Source of the DNA: Thermoplasmata archaeon
Lineage (GTDB): Archaea > Thermoplasmatota > Thermoplasmata > Lutacidiplasmatales > UBA184
NCBI GenBank assembly: GCA_021817605.1
Contig: JAKAUN010000008.1
Coordinates: 1 to 64,000 of the forward strand
DNA length: 64,000 nt
Reading direction: 5' to 3'
Positions 1-8,358 of the stretch are shown one piece after another. The position numbers and the translations under genes are program-made. The stretch's first letter is position 1, and each line of letters begins with the position of its first letter. The notes under the pieces are model-generated. The model saw nothing but the letters and a program-made list of their open reading frames with translations, was not told where the DNA came from and did no database searches.

Positions 1-3
1 GGA

Positions 4-126
4 GGCTGACAGCTTTCCGCGGTTCCCGTAGGCTCGCGCACTTCAGTACCGCGCGGAACGCCAGTGGGCTTAACTGCCGGGTTCGGAATGGGACCGGGTG
101 TTTCCCCACCGCTTTGGCCGTCAGCC
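4..126 (-). rRNA. rrf: 5S ribosomal RNA
   Basis: Read on the minus strand, the segment starts GGCTGAC and ends GTCAGCC, so its termini pair as helix I of 5S rRNA. It contains the conserved loop region around CCCATTCCGAACCCGG and has the expected length of about 123 nt. The next gene upstream (higher coordinates) is a divergent protein gene and a TATA box lies about 26 nt before the 5' end. The 5S gene is therefore transcribed on its own rather than from a 16S-23S-5S operon. Unlinked rRNA genes are known from Thermoplasma. Confidence 0.93.
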
Positions 127-147
127 GTGCGTCCCATCCGAGCCCGT

Positions 148-155
148 GTATTTAA
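148..155 (-). promoter_or_regulatory. TATA box for 5S rRNA
   Basis: TTAAATAC on the minus strand is centred about 26 nt upstream of the 5S 5' end, the normal archaeal TBP distance, inside otherwise G+C-rich sequence. Confidence 0.75.
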
Positions 156-257
156 CGTTCGCACGCGGCGCGTGGGATCGGCCGCGGAGCCACCGCCGGC
201 AACCTTCATCTCGCTCGAACCCTCGCCTCGGCCTCGGCTGAGGACGGGGGCAGCGGG

Positions 258-2705
258 TTGGCAAGGGATCTTGGGGGTCCGGAAAAGGCTGCACCCGAGG
301 TCCGCCTCCACCTCAACATCGACTTTGCGGCTCTCGCCTGGACCGGCACGATCGAGCTGCCCGTCGCCGCGCTGCCGGCGGACGGGCGCCTGGACGCGGA
401 CGGGCTCGAGATCGCTTCGGTCCGACGCGGGGCGACCCCGATCGCCTTCGAGCCCGCGGAGAACGGCGGCGCGATCGTGCTCCGCGGCGGGGAGGGAGAC
501 GACGGGCCGATCGTCGTCGCGTTCTCGGGGAAGGCCGAGACGAAGACCCTCTTCGGGCTCTACCGCTCGCGCTTTGGGCCGAGCCACCTCCTGACGACCC
601 ACTGCGAGCCGACCGGGGCGAGGAAGATCTTTCCCTGCGTCGACCGCCCCGACCGCAAGGTCCGCCTCCAGCTCACCGTCCGGACCGACCCCGACCTCGA
701 GGTGGTCGCCAATGCCCCGGTTCGCTCCCGGGGACCCGTGGGCAACGCGGCCGAGTGGGTCTTCGAGCCCACCCCGCCGATGTCGACCTACCTGTTCTTC
801 CTGGCCGTCGGCAAGTTCGCCGCCCTCCCCCCGGTCGGTGACCGGGTACGCGTGCGGGTGCTCTCGGCCCCCGGCCTCGAGGATTCGGGCCGGTGGGCCT
901 CCGAGTTCGCGCCCCGGGTGCTGGCGGCATGCGAGGCGTACTACGGGATCCCCTACCCGCTCCCGAAGCTCGACCTCCTCGCGATCCCCGAGCACGCCTT
1001 CGGCGCGATGGAGAACTGGGGGGCGATCAGCTTCCAGGAGTCGAGGCTGCTCGTGAACGGCAGCAGCAGCACCTACGCCCGCCGCGACGTCGTCACGACG
1101 ATCGCCCACGAGGTCGCCCACCAGTGGTTCGGCAACCTGGTCACGATGGTCTGGTGGGACGACATCTGGCTCAACGAGAGCTTCGCGTCCCTCATGGAGA
1201 CGAAGATCACCGAGGCGATCGCGCCGGAGCTCGACCCGTGGACGGACTTCTTCCTTCGTACCGCCGGCACGGCGGATGCGCTAGGCGGCGACTCCCTCGC
1301 CGCGACGCATCCGGTCCGCTCGCGGGTCGAACAGCCCGAGGAGATCAGCCAGATCTTCGACGAGATCAGCTACGGGAAGGGCGCGAGCATCCTCGCGATG
1401 CTGGACGGCTTCCTCGGCCCGGAGAGGTTCCGCGCCGGGGTCACGCGCTACCTCGAGACGTTCCGCTACCGCAACGCCCGCACCGAGGACCTCTGGAACG
1501 CCCTGGAACAGGCCTCGGGCGAGCCGGTCGCCTCGATCGCGGGGCCGTGGACCGACCGATCGGGGTTCCCCGTCGTGACCGCGCGGCTCGGCGAGCGTGG
1601 GCTCGAGCTTCGCCAGCGGCGGTTCTCCTACCTCCCGGGCGCCGATGCACAGCCGTGGCCGATCCCGATGGTCCTGGATGTCGACGGCCGCAAGGAGCGG
1701 CTCCGCTTCGACACGCGCGAGCGGCTCGTCGCCGTCCCGCCCGGCGCGACCGTACACCTCAATCCCGGGGCCGTCGGCTTCTACCGGGTCCTTTACGAGG
1801 GCGTCCTATGGGATCGGCTGCTCCGCGCGTTGCCCGGCAGGCCGGCCCGGGACCGCTGGAGCGTCCTCCAGGATCTCGTGGCCTTCCTCGCGTCGGGGTC
1901 CGTCACCTGGCCCTCCCTGGTCGCCTGCGTCCAGGCGCTCCGGGCGACCGACGACCGCCTGGTCGCCGAGACGCTCTGCGACGAGCTCTCCAGCCTGGCG
2001 ATCACCTTCCCCGACCTCCCGGAGGTCACAAGGACGGTGCGCGATCTCCTCGCCTACCAGACCGAGCGCGTCGGCCTCGCTCCCAAACCGGGCGAGCGCG
2101 CCGAGGCGAGCATCCTTCGCGACCGCGTCAGCTCGGCGCGCGTCGCCGTGGACCGTTCGTTCGCCGCGGAGCTCTCATCCCGGTTCGCCGAGTGGGACCG
2201 GCTCGACCCGAACCTCAGGACCGCCGTGGCGGTCGCCCGAGTCCGGGTGGGGGGAACGGAAGGCTATCGCGAGGTGCGGAGCGCTCTGGGCCGAGCGACG
2301 GTCTCCGTCGATGCCCTGCGGCTCGCGCGCGCTCTGGCCTGGAGCGAGGAGCCGTCCCTCGTCGAGGAGGCGCTCGAGCTCGCCGTCTCCGGCGGGATCA
2401 ACCGCAGCCATGTCCTCTCGGTCGTCCTCCAGGCGGCGGCCAATCCGCGGGGCCGCGGGGTGAGCTGGGAGTGGCTCAAGCGGCGTACCCCGGTCCTCAC
2501 CGAAATGTTCCGGGGGTCCGGTTACCTCCCCCAGCTCTACGAACGGGTCCTCCCTCTTGCCGGCCTTGGCCGGGAAGCCGAGGTCCGCGAGCACTTCCGG
2601 ACGGAGACCTCCGCGGAGGGGGCTCGCGGCCTCGCCAAGGGCCTCGAATGGCTGGAGGTACGCGAGAAGCTCCGCGGCCGCCTCGCGCGATCGGCGGCCG
2701 GCTAG
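258..2705 (+). CDS. M1-family zinc aminopeptidase (tricorn-factor F2/F3 type)
   Basis: An 815-residue cytosolic metallo-aminopeptidase that removes N-terminal residues from peptides. The exopeptidase motif GAMENWG is at about residues 249-255. The zinc site HEVAH is at 284-288 and the third ligand is the Glu of NESFAS near 307, giving the HExxHx18E spacing. The C-terminal half is the helical ERAP1-like region. There is no signal peptide. The length matches the Thermoplasma tricorn-interacting factors F2/F3, which trim proteasome and tricorn products; that role is inferred from the family. The TTG start is chosen because the N-terminal beta-saddle domain begins within 15 residues of it. The gene diverges from 5S rRNA and its 3' end overlaps the convergent hot-dog gene by 4 nt. 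Confidence 0.9.
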   Translation: MARDLGGPEKAAPEVRLHLNIDFAALAWTGTIELPVAALPADGRLDADGLEIASVRRGATPIAFEPAENGGAIVLRGGEGDDGPIVVAFSGKAETKTLFGLYRSRFGPSHLLTTHCEPTGARKIFPCVDRPDRKVRLQLTVRTDPDLEVVANAPVRSRGPVGNAAEWVFEPTPPMSTYLFFLAVGKFAALPPVGDRVRVRVLSAPGLEDSGRWASEFAPRVLAACEAYYGIPYPLPKLDLLAIPEHAFGAMENWGAISFQESRLLVNGSSSTYARRDVVTTIAHEVAHQWFGNLVTMVWWDDIWLNESFASLMETKITEAIAPELDPWTDFFLRTAGTADALGGDSLAATHPVRSRVEQPEEISQIFDEISYGKGASILAMLDGFLGPERFRAGVTRYLETFRYRNARTEDLWNALEQASGEPVASIAGPWTDRSGFPVVTARLGERGLELRQRRFSYLPGADAQPWPIPMVLDVDGRKERLRFDTRERLVAVPPGATVHLNPGAVGFYRVLYEGVLWDRLLRALPGRPARDRWSVLQDLVAFLASGSVTWPSLVACVQALRATDDRLVAETLCDELSSLAITFPDLPEVTRTVRDLLAYQTERVGLAPKPGERAEASILRDRVSSARVAVDRSFAAELSSRFAEWDRLDPNLRTAVAVARVRVGGTEGYREVRSALGRATVSVDALRLARALAWSEEPSLVEEALELAVSGGINRSHVLSVVLQAAANPRGRGVSWEWLKRRTPVLTEMFRGSGYLPQLYERVLPLAGLGREAEVREHFRTETSAEGARGLAKGLEWLEVREKLRGRLARSAAG

Positions 2706-3193
2706 GCGCGCCGTCGGGGAGCCGGAGCCGGCGGCGAGCGGTCCGCAGCGGACCAGATGTACCAGGTCCCGCGGGCTTGGCTCAGGGTGGCCCCGTCGGC
2801 GCCGACCAGGCTTCCCTCGGCGAAGGCGATGTGGCGCCCCCGCCGCAGCACGCGGCCCCGCGCGCTCAGGGTGTCGCCCTCGCGCGCCGCACGGAGGAAC
2901 TCGACGTAGAGCGAGGTGGTGGCGGTCGTCTCCTCGGCCGTCAGGAGGGAGACGACCGAGCCCCCCATCGCGGTGTCGAGGATCGTCGCGTAGACCCCCC
3001 CGTGGACGACGCCGTTGATGTTGAGATGGCGGTGCTCGACCCGGCCGGCGACGGTACAGAAGCCGCGGCCGCTCTTCTCGGGGATGACGCGGAAGCCGAC
3101 CTCGTGATGAAAGCCTCCCCGACGCGCGGCCCGGTACAGGTCGGGAATCGGTCGGGTGGGTCGCGGCTCGGGCAGAGGCTTCCGCGGCGGCAC
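2702..3193 (-). CDS. PaaI-type hot-dog thioesterase
   Basis: A 163-residue single hot-dog protein of the PaaI/YbgC superfamily, which hydrolyses acyl-CoA thioesters, often aryl-CoA. The family signature GVVHGGVYATILDTAMG is at about residues 61-77, with the HGG turn that binds CoA and the Asp serving as general base. The first 30 residues are basic and proline-rich and probably not part of the fold. A start further inside is possible. The gene converges on the aminopeptidase. The PaaA-like oxygenase and enoyl-CoA hydratase 1-3 kb away suggest a shared role in aromatic or acyl-CoA metabolism, but the link is only positional. Confidence 0.8.
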   Translation of the reverse strand: MPPRKPLPEPRPTRPIPDLYRAARRGGFHHEVGFRVIPEKSGRGFCTVAGRVEHRHLNINGVVHGGVYATILDTAMGGSVVSLLTAEETTATTSLYVEFLRAAREGDTLSARGRVLRRGRHIAFAEGSLVGADGATLSQARGTWYIWSAADRSPPAPAPRRRA

Positions 3194-3247
3194 GTCCCCC
3201 CCGAGAGGTCGGCGCGGATAAGTACTGGCCGCGGCCGTCGCGCCCCG

Positions 3248-4300
3248 ATGCCCCGGGAACTGCGCGGCGTGGCGACCTACGACGCGCCGCCGAACATCGC
3301 TCTCGTCAAGTACTGGGGGGTCCGCGACGCCGAGCTCGTCCTCCCGTACAATTCGTCGCTTTCCGTCACGCTCGACCGGCTCAGGTCCCGCACCCGGGTG
3401 CGGTTCTCCCCGTCGCTCGAGGAGGACGAGGTCGTCCTCAACGGGGTGCGGGCTACCGGCGGGGCGCGCGCGGCGGTCCTTAGGATGCTTGAGCTGGTAC
3501 GCGAGCTCGCCCGGGGCTCCGGGAGCGCCGAGGTGCGATCGGAGAACAACTTCCCCACCGCGAGCGGTCTCGCGTCGAGCGCCAGCGGCTTCGCGGCACT
3601 CGCCGCGGCAGCGAGCGCGGCCGCGGGGCTACGGCTCTCCGGCCGGGAGCTCTCCCGGCTCGCCCGTCGGGGCTCGGGGAGCGCCGCCCGCTCGATCTTC
3701 GGAGGGTTCGTCCGCTGGGAGGCCGGGCGCCGCCCGGACGGAAAGGACTCCTTCGCACGCACGCTCTTCGGGCCGGGACACTGGCCCGAGCTCCTCGACC
3801 TGGTCGTCCTGGTCGAGGGAGCACCGGTGAAGTCGGTCCGTTCGGCGGACGCCATGCAGGCGACCGTTCGCACGAGCCCGGAGTATGCTCGACGCCTTGC
3901 CGGGCTTCCCCGCCGCCTCGCACGGATCGAGCGCGCGATCGCCGCCCGGGATCCCGGCAAGCTCTTCCCCCTCGTCATGGAAGAGTGCGACAGCTTCCGC
4001 GAGGTCTGCGAGACGACCTTTCCGTCCCTCGACTACCTCACCCCGAGCTCGCGGGCGATCCTCGAGGAGGTCCGCGCCCTCAACCGCGCCGCGGGCCGGC
4101 CCGTCGCCGGCTACACCCACGACGCCGGGGCGCATGTCCACCTTTTCACCCTCGAGCGGGACGCGAAGAGCCTTCGGCGGCGGATCGCCGCAGTGGCGGG
4201 GGTGCGCTCGGTGCTCGTGGTCCGCCCCGGTCCGGGGACGCGGCGCGTGGACGGGCGGGCGCCCTCCGGAGCGGCACCGGAACGGCGCCGGCAACCGTAG
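3248..4300 (+). CDS. mvaD: Diphosphomevalonate decarboxylase (GHMP family)
   Basis: A 350-residue GHMP-fold enzyme of the mevalonate pathway, which phosphorylates and decarboxylates mevalonate phosphates to an isopentenyl product. The N-terminal substrate loop reads NIALVKYWGVRD then NSSLSVTLD. The GHMP phosphate loop is FPTASGLASSASGFAAL at about residues 100-116, followed by SGSAARSIFGGFVRW, and the catalytic Asp lies in THDAGAHVH near residue 295. The usual Lys of YWGKRD is Val here, so the exact phosphate state of the substrate (mevalonate 5-phosphate, 5-diphosphate or 3,5-bisphosphate) cannot be assigned. The ATG at 3248 starts just before the first conserved strand; a weak TATA-like GGATAAGTA lies about 30 nt upstream. 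No other mevalonate gene is in the window. Confidence 0.85.
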   Translation: MPRELRGVATYDAPPNIALVKYWGVRDAELVLPYNSSLSVTLDRLRSRTRVRFSPSLEEDEVVLNGVRATGGARAAVLRMLELVRELARGSGSAEVRSENNFPTASGLASSASGFAALAAAASAAAGLRLSGRELSRLARRGSGSAARSIFGGFVRWEAGRRPDGKDSFARTLFGPGHWPELLDLVVLVEGAPVKSVRSADAMQATVRTSPEYARRLAGLPRRLARIERAIAARDPGKLFPLVMEECDSFREVCETTFPSLDYLTPSSRAILEEVRALNRAAGRPVAGYTHDAGAHVHLFTLERDAKSLRRRIAAVAGVRSVLVVRPGPGTRRVDGRAPSGAAPERRRQP

Positions 4301-4376
4301 GACAGCTGAGCCCCCGCCGGCGCGGTTCGCTCCGGTCCGGCGGAACCGCCTCCCGCCGAGGGAGGGCGCTTTCCGA

Positions 4377-5204
4377 CTAGAGGACGTGGCGGTCGAAGCC
4401 CTCGGGCGGAAGCTCGAGGCCGACCGAGCGGACAAGCCCGCTCACTTCCTCGATGTAGCGCCGCCGGGCCTCCTCGTTGGTCCAGCGCTTGAGCCCGAAC
4501 TCGATCGCCCGACGGCTGGTCTCCGACTGGGAGTGGCCGAACATGTCGAGCGCCCGAGGGTACCACTTGTTGACCGCGGCCTGGGCCTCCTCGGGCGAGC
4601 CGTAGTAGCGCTCCGCCTCCTGGACCATGCGGCGGAGGACGCTGCCCCCGAAGTTGAGGTGGAGCTGCTCCTCGCTCAGCATGAGGGGCATCGCCCGCGC
4701 GAGCGGGCCGTAGGAGCATTCCTGGAACGCCCGCAGCTGGTAGACGCCCACGCGGTCGACGAAGCAGGTGAAGGCGCCAACATCCGACCAGCGGTCGAAC
4801 TTCATGTTGAACGCGTCGAGCTTGTGCTCCCCCTCGTGCTTGGTGAGGAGCTCGTCGATCCATCGCTGGCCCTCCTCGCCGAAGTCGCGCAGGATCCTGC
4901 ACGCCTGGAGCCCGTGACGCGCCTCGTCGGCGACGATCCGCGCCTCGATCCAGCGGTCCTCCAGGGTCGGCGCCCGGTCGAGCCAGGGTCGGTGCTGCTG
5001 GACGGAGGCGAACTCGGTGTCCGCCTGCACGACCATGAGCTTCACGAGCAGCTTGCGCATCTCCGCGGGGACCTCCTCCGCGGTCTCGTACTTGCGTATC
5101 CCCGCGCTCGTCCCCCAGAGGACCTCGCGGACCGGCTCGACCGTCTTCCCGCCCGAGAGGGTCGAGGCAACCGGGGTGCCGGGAGGGGTCGCGTCAGGGC
5201 TCAT
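4377..5204 (-). CDS. PaaA-like ferritin-fold diiron oxygenase subunit
   Basis: A 275-residue all-helical protein resembling PaaA, the catalytic subunit of phenylacetyl-CoA 1,2-epoxidase. Diiron ligands are visible in two EX(n)ExxH sets: E64 then E94/H97 (ADEARH), and E162 then E179/H182 (EEQLH). SYGPLARAM and YPRALDMFG match the equivalent PaaA segments. PaaB, PaaC, PaaD and PaaE are not adjacent, and the substrate is unknown. The gene lies 32 nt downstream of an enoyl-CoA hydratase on the same strand, so both are probably co-transcribed and act on the same CoA-ester pathway. It could be an orphan paralogue of PaaA or BoxB rather than a true phenylacetyl-CoA epoxidase. Confidence 0.72.
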   Translation of the reverse strand: MSPDATPPGTPVASTLSGGKTVEPVREVLWGTSAGIRKYETAEEVPAEMRKLLVKLMVVQADTEFASVQQHRPWLDRAPTLEDRWIEARIVADEARHGLQACRILRDFGEEGQRWIDELLTKHEGEHKLDAFNMKFDRWSDVGAFTCFVDRVGVYQLRAFQECSYGPLARAMPLMLSEEQLHLNFGGSVLRRMVQEAERYYGSPEEAQAAVNKWYPRALDMFGHSQSETSRRAIEFGLKRWTNEEARRRYIEEVSGLVRSVGLELPPEGFDRHVL

Positions 5205-5236
5205 CGGGGGACCGTCCTTCCTCCACCTAAGAGCCG

Positions 5237-6019
5237 TCAGTGCCCCTTAAAGGAGGGCTTACGCTTCTCGGCGAAGGCGGCGAGCCCCTCCTTCGCGTCG
5301 TCCGTGACGAAGAGCCGGTTCTGCAGCTCCCGCTCGAGGGCGAGGCCGGCCGTGAGCGGCATCTCGATCCCCTCGACGACGGAACGCTTGATGAGGCTTA
5401 TCGCCCGGACCGGCCCCTGCGCCAGGTTCTCGGCGAAGCCCTGGACGTCGTGGGCGAAGGACTCCTTCGGGTAGACGTAATTGACCAGCCCGATCGAGAG
5501 CGCCTCCTCGGGAGTGAGCAACTTGCCCGTGATCATCATGTCGAGCGCACGCGAGGTGCCGACCAGGCGGGGCAGCCGCTGGGTCCCGCCGGTCCCGGGG
5601 AGGACGCCGAGAGTGACCTCGGGCAGCCCGATCCGCCCGGAATCCTTGGCCATCGCGCGGAGGTCGCAGGCGAGCGCGATCTCGAGCCCCCCGCCGACGC
5701 AGTGGCCGTTGATCGCCGCGAGTACGATCTTGGGCGTCGCCGCGAGCTTGTCGAGGGTCTCCTGGCAGTGCAGGCAGAACATCGCCTTGAAGTCCGGGGC
5801 GCTCGTCCGCAGCATGTCGATGTCGGCCCCGGCGCTGAAGAAGCCGGGAAGCTTGCTCGTGAGGACGATGACCCGTGCCTTCTCGTCGAAGCGGAACTCC
5901 TCGACCGCCTGGTCGAGCTCGTGCATCATGCCGAGGTCGTAGGTGTTCGCCTTCGGCTTGCCGATCTCGATGTAGCCGACGTTGTTTTCGATCCGCGTAC
6001 CGATGTACTTTCCTTGCAT
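5237..6019 (-). CDS. Enoyl-CoA hydratase/isomerase
   Basis: A 260-residue crotonase-fold enzyme that adds water to 2-enoyl-CoA. The oxyanion-hole segments FFSAGADI (about residues 61-68) and [17 protein letters not shown] (about 104-120) are present. Both catalytic glutamates are conserved, in GGGLE and in [19 protein letters not shown]. The C-terminal trimerisation helix ends [10 protein letters not shown], typical of short-chain enoyl-CoA hydratases. The ATG gives full family length. It is the first gene of a likely two-gene transcript with the PaaA-like oxygenase, consistent with ring cleavage or beta-oxidation of CoA thioesters, though crotonases vary in substrate. Confidence 0.88.
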   Translation of the reverse strand: MQGKYIGTRIENNVGYIEIGKPKANTYDLGMMHELDQAVEEFRFDEKARVIVLTSKLPGFFSAGADIDMLRTSAPDFKAMFCLHCQETLDKLAATPKIVLAAINGHCVGGGLEIALACDLRAMAKDSGRIGLPEVTLGVLPGTGGTQRLPRLVGTSRALDMMITGKLLTPEEALSIGLVNYVYPKESFAHDVQGFAENLAQGPVRAISLIKRSVVEGIEMPLTAGLALERELQNRLFVTDDAKEGLAAFAEKRKPSFKGH

Positions 6020-6107
6020 GGCTGCCTCCGCCGGTTGGACCGTGGAGGCAGTCCAAAGGCAGAGACGGATAACGCCGCCGCCTCTCGTTGTCGGACACGC
6101 CGGCCGA

Positions 6108-6818
6108 CTATCCGACGGGCCGTCCGGTCCCGAGGAGCTCGCGGACGGCCCCGGTGGGCTCGCCGATTACCACGCGTTCGGCGAGACCGACGAAGAGCCC
6201 GGTCTCCACCACGCCCGTGCGCGCCTTGAGCTCCCCATGCAGCCTCTCGGGGCTTGCGACCGGCGAGCTCGGACGGAGGTCGAGCAGTTCGTTGCCGTTG
6301 TCGGTGAGCAAGGGTCTTCCGTCCCGTCCCAGGCGCAGGGTCGGTCGAAGGCCCGCCTCGTGAAGCTCCCCCTCGAGGATCGGGCGGGCGAAGGGGACGA
6401 CCTCGACCGGAATGGGCACCCGGGTGCCGAGCGCCGGGACGAGCTTGGAGGCATCGACCAGGATGACCAGTTGGCGGGAAAGCCGGGCGAGCAGCTTCTC
6501 CCGCAGGAGCGCGCCTCCCCCACCCTTGGTCAGGTCGAGGTTCGGGGCGACCTCGTCCGCCCCGTCCAGCATGAGGTCGAACCGGTCGCCTCGGCGGGGC
6601 TCGCGAACCAGGAGGCCGAGGGAGCGGGCGAGCTCTTCGGTGGCGCGTGAGCTCGCGACGCAGTCGAACGGCTCCTCCGGGTAGCGCGCTCGGAGGGCGC
6701 GCACGGCGTGCGCCGCGGTCGTTCCCGTCCCGAGAGCGAGGCGAAGTCCGGGACGAACGTAGCGCTCGACGGCGTGGCGCGCCGCGAGCTCCTTCGCCCG
6801 TTCGGAGGCCTCCGCCAC
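6108..6818 (-). CDS. rpiA: Ribose-5-phosphate isomerase A
   Basis: A 236-residue enzyme interconverting ribose 5-phosphate and ribulose 5-phosphate. Visible RpiA motifs are LGTGTTAAHAVRAL (substrate phosphate loop), DLMLDGADEVAP (catalytic Asp), LTKGGGGALLREKL and TDNGNELLDL. An open frame extends about 50 codons further upstream with an ATG, but that extension is low-complexity and would overlap the divergent UMP kinase, so I use the GTG at 6818, which gives normal family length. In archaea lacking the oxidative pentose pathway RpiA works with hexulose-phosphate synthase; the HPS-RraA gene at 38.8 kb fits that route. Confidence 0.87.
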   Translation of the reverse strand: MAEASERAKELAARHAVERYVRPGLRLALGTGTTAAHAVRALRARYPEEPFDCVASSRATEELARSLGLLVREPRRGDRFDLMLDGADEVAPNLDLTKGGGGALLREKLLARLSRQLVILVDASKLVPALGTRVPIPVEVVPFARPILEGELHEAGLRPTLRLGRDGRPLLTDNGNELLDLRPSSPVASPERLHGELKARTGVVETGLFVGLAERVVIGEPTGAVRELLGTGRPVG

Positions 6819-6900
6819 GGCCCCCCTACCGCCCCCGGCTTTAGAGCGTCTCCCCCGCGCGGCCGACACGGATATCTCGCTCGGCCGCTCGTCCCACGCG

Positions 6901-7611
6901 ATGCCCTCCTCCACCGGACCGGCCGGTCGGCCCGTGGTCGTCTCGGTCGGAGGGTCGATCCTGCTCACCGGGAAGGACGATCTCGGTTACCTGAGACAGC
7001 TCGCAGAGCTCCTGGGACGGGTGGGACGGGCCGGCCCGCTGGTCATCACCACCGGCGGAGGCCGGACGGCGCGGGAGTACATCGACCTCGGTCGGGGTCT
7101 CGGGCTCACGGATGTCGAGCTCGATGAGCTGGGGATCGATGTCACTCGCCTCCATGCGCGACTCCTTGCCGGCGCGCTGGGGCTTCCCACCCCGACGCAT
7201 CCTCCGACGACCGTCCGTGAGGCGGTCGAGGCGCTCCGCCACGGCTCGCCGGTCGTTCTCGGCGGCACCGAACCTGGCCACACGACCGACGGGGTCGCGG
7301 CGCTGGTCGCGGCCCGGCTGAGGGCCGCGCGGCTCGTGAACGCGACCAGCGTGGACGGCATTTATGACAGCGACCCCCGCACGCACCCTGAGGCGCGGCG
7401 GATCGACCGCCAGAGCTGGCCCGAGTTCCTCCGCTTCGTCCGCTCGGCGGCCACGGGCGAGCCGGGGCAGACGTTCCTCTTCGACAGGCTCGGCGCCGAA
7501 ACGCTCAGCCGGGCCTCCATCCCTCTCCGGGTCGTGGACGGGCGCAACCTCGTCAACTTCGAGCGGGCCTGCCTCGGCCAGCCGTTCGACGGAAGCGAGG
7601 TGGGAGGCTGA
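6901..7611 (+). CDS. pyrH: Uridylate (UMP) kinase, archaeal type
   Basis: A 236-residue amino-acid-kinase-fold enzyme making UDP from UMP. The N-terminal strand-loop VVVSVGGSIL binds ATP phosphates, VITTGGGRTAREYI is the UMP/ATP glycine loop, and ATSVDGIYDSDPR is the typical nucleotide-binding region near residues 150-162. The arrangement matches archaeal UMP kinases rather than bacterial PyrH. The stop overlaps the beginning of adk, so UMP and AMP kinases are translated from one message. The ATG at 6901 is the first in frame and precedes the core strand by 10 residues. Confidence 0.88.
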   Translation: MPSSTGPAGRPVVVSVGGSILLTGKDDLGYLRQLAELLGRVGRAGPLVITTGGGRTAREYIDLGRGLGLTDVELDELGIDVTRLHARLLAGALGLPTPTHPPTTVREAVEALRHGSPVVLGGTEPGHTTDGVAALVAARLRAARLVNATSVDGIYDSDPRTHPEARRIDRQSWPEFLRFVRSAATGEPGQTFLFDRLGAETLSRASIPLRVVDGRNLVNFERACLGQPFDGSEVGG

Positions 7612-8270
7612 CCCCCGGCGGAGAACGCCTGCGCGTCGTCCTGCTCGGTGCTCCCGGGGCAGGAAAGGGGACCCAGGCCGCCGACTTCGCGCGGCGTCTC
7701 GGAGTGCCGCACCTCTCCACCGGGGACCTGCTGCGGGCAGCGGTCGCGGCCGGGACGCCCCTCGGTGTCGAAGCGGACGGCTTCATGCGTCGCGGACAGC
7801 TCGTGCCCGACGCGCTTGTCCTTCGGATCCTTCGTGAGCGGCTTGAGAAGGCCGACGCGAGACGAGGGTTCCTCTTGGACGGGTATCCTCGGACCCTCGC
7901 CCAGGCCGAGGAGCTCGACCGTATCACGACCGTCGATCTCGTCGCCTGGTTCGAGGTCCCCTCGGAGGCGCTGGTCGCGCGGCTCGCCGGTCGGAGGCTC
8001 TGCCCGACGTGCCAGCGGGTCTACAACGTGACGACCAAGCCCCCGCACGAGGCGGGCCGGTGCGACGACGACCACTCCGTCCTCGTCCAGAGGCCGGACG
8101 ACCGGCCCGAGGCCGTCGCCGAGCGGCTGAGGGTCTACGCACGGGACACGGCCCCCCTCCTCGAGCACTACCGGAGCCGAGGGCTGCTTCAGATGGTCGA
8201 CGCCTCCGGCTCCCCCTCCGCCGTCGCGGAGAAGTTCGGCCAGCTGCTCGGGCGGGCGACGCGGGACTAG
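7608..8270 (+). CDS. adk: Adenylate kinase with zinc-type LID, non-canonical start
   Basis: About 220 residues; interconverts ATP+AMP and 2 ADP. The P-loop GAPGAGKGTQ lies near the N-terminus, HLSTGDLLR is the AMP site, LDGYPRT follows, and the LID contains CPTCQRVYN then GRCDDD, so three Cys plus Asp may bind zinc. There is no ATG, GTG or TTG in frame between the upstream gene and the P-loop; the first GTG (7704) would delete the P-loop. The frame can start at CTG 7608, which overlaps the pyrH stop as CTGA in place of the common ATGA, or at CTG 7629. Either is unusual; a sequencing error is the alternative. Confidence 0.85.
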   Translation: MTPGGERLRVVLLGAPGAGKGTQAADFARRLGVPHLSTGDLLRAAVAAGTPLGVEADGFMRRGQLVPDALVLRILRERLEKADARRGFLLDGYPRTLAQAEELDRITTVDLVAWFEVPSEALVARLAGRRLCPTCQRVYNVTTKPPHEAGRCDDDHSVLVQRPDDRPEAVAERLRVYARDTAPLLEHYRSRGLLQMVDASGSPSAVAEKFGQLLGRATRD

Positions 8271-8324
8271 TCAGGCCCCCGGGCGGGCCCGTCCCGAAAG
8301 AACCCCACGGAGGGGCTGAGGGAG

Positions 8325-8333
8325 ATTTTATAG
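8325..8333 (+). promoter_or_regulatory. TATA box for tRNA-Tyr
   Basis: ATTTTATAG is centred about 30 nt upstream of the tRNA-Tyr 5' end. It is the only A+T-rich stretch between adk and the tRNA. Confidence 0.8.
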
Positions 8334-8358
8334 GCCGTGCCCAGGTTGTCGCGGGTGT

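Noticed and set aside
49-594. Open frame over the 5S gene and the aminopeptidase start
   Set aside because: It covers the 5S rRNA complement and is a shadow frame.
893-3247. Very long open frame running through the aminopeptidase and hot-dog genes into mvaD
   Set aside because: Its 5' part is an Arg/Pro/Gly-rich shadow of real genes in other frames; only the portion from ATG 3248 matches a family.
6819-6968. 50-codon N-terminal extension of rpiA
   Set aside because: Low complexity, overlaps the divergent pyrH gene, and exceeds the family length.
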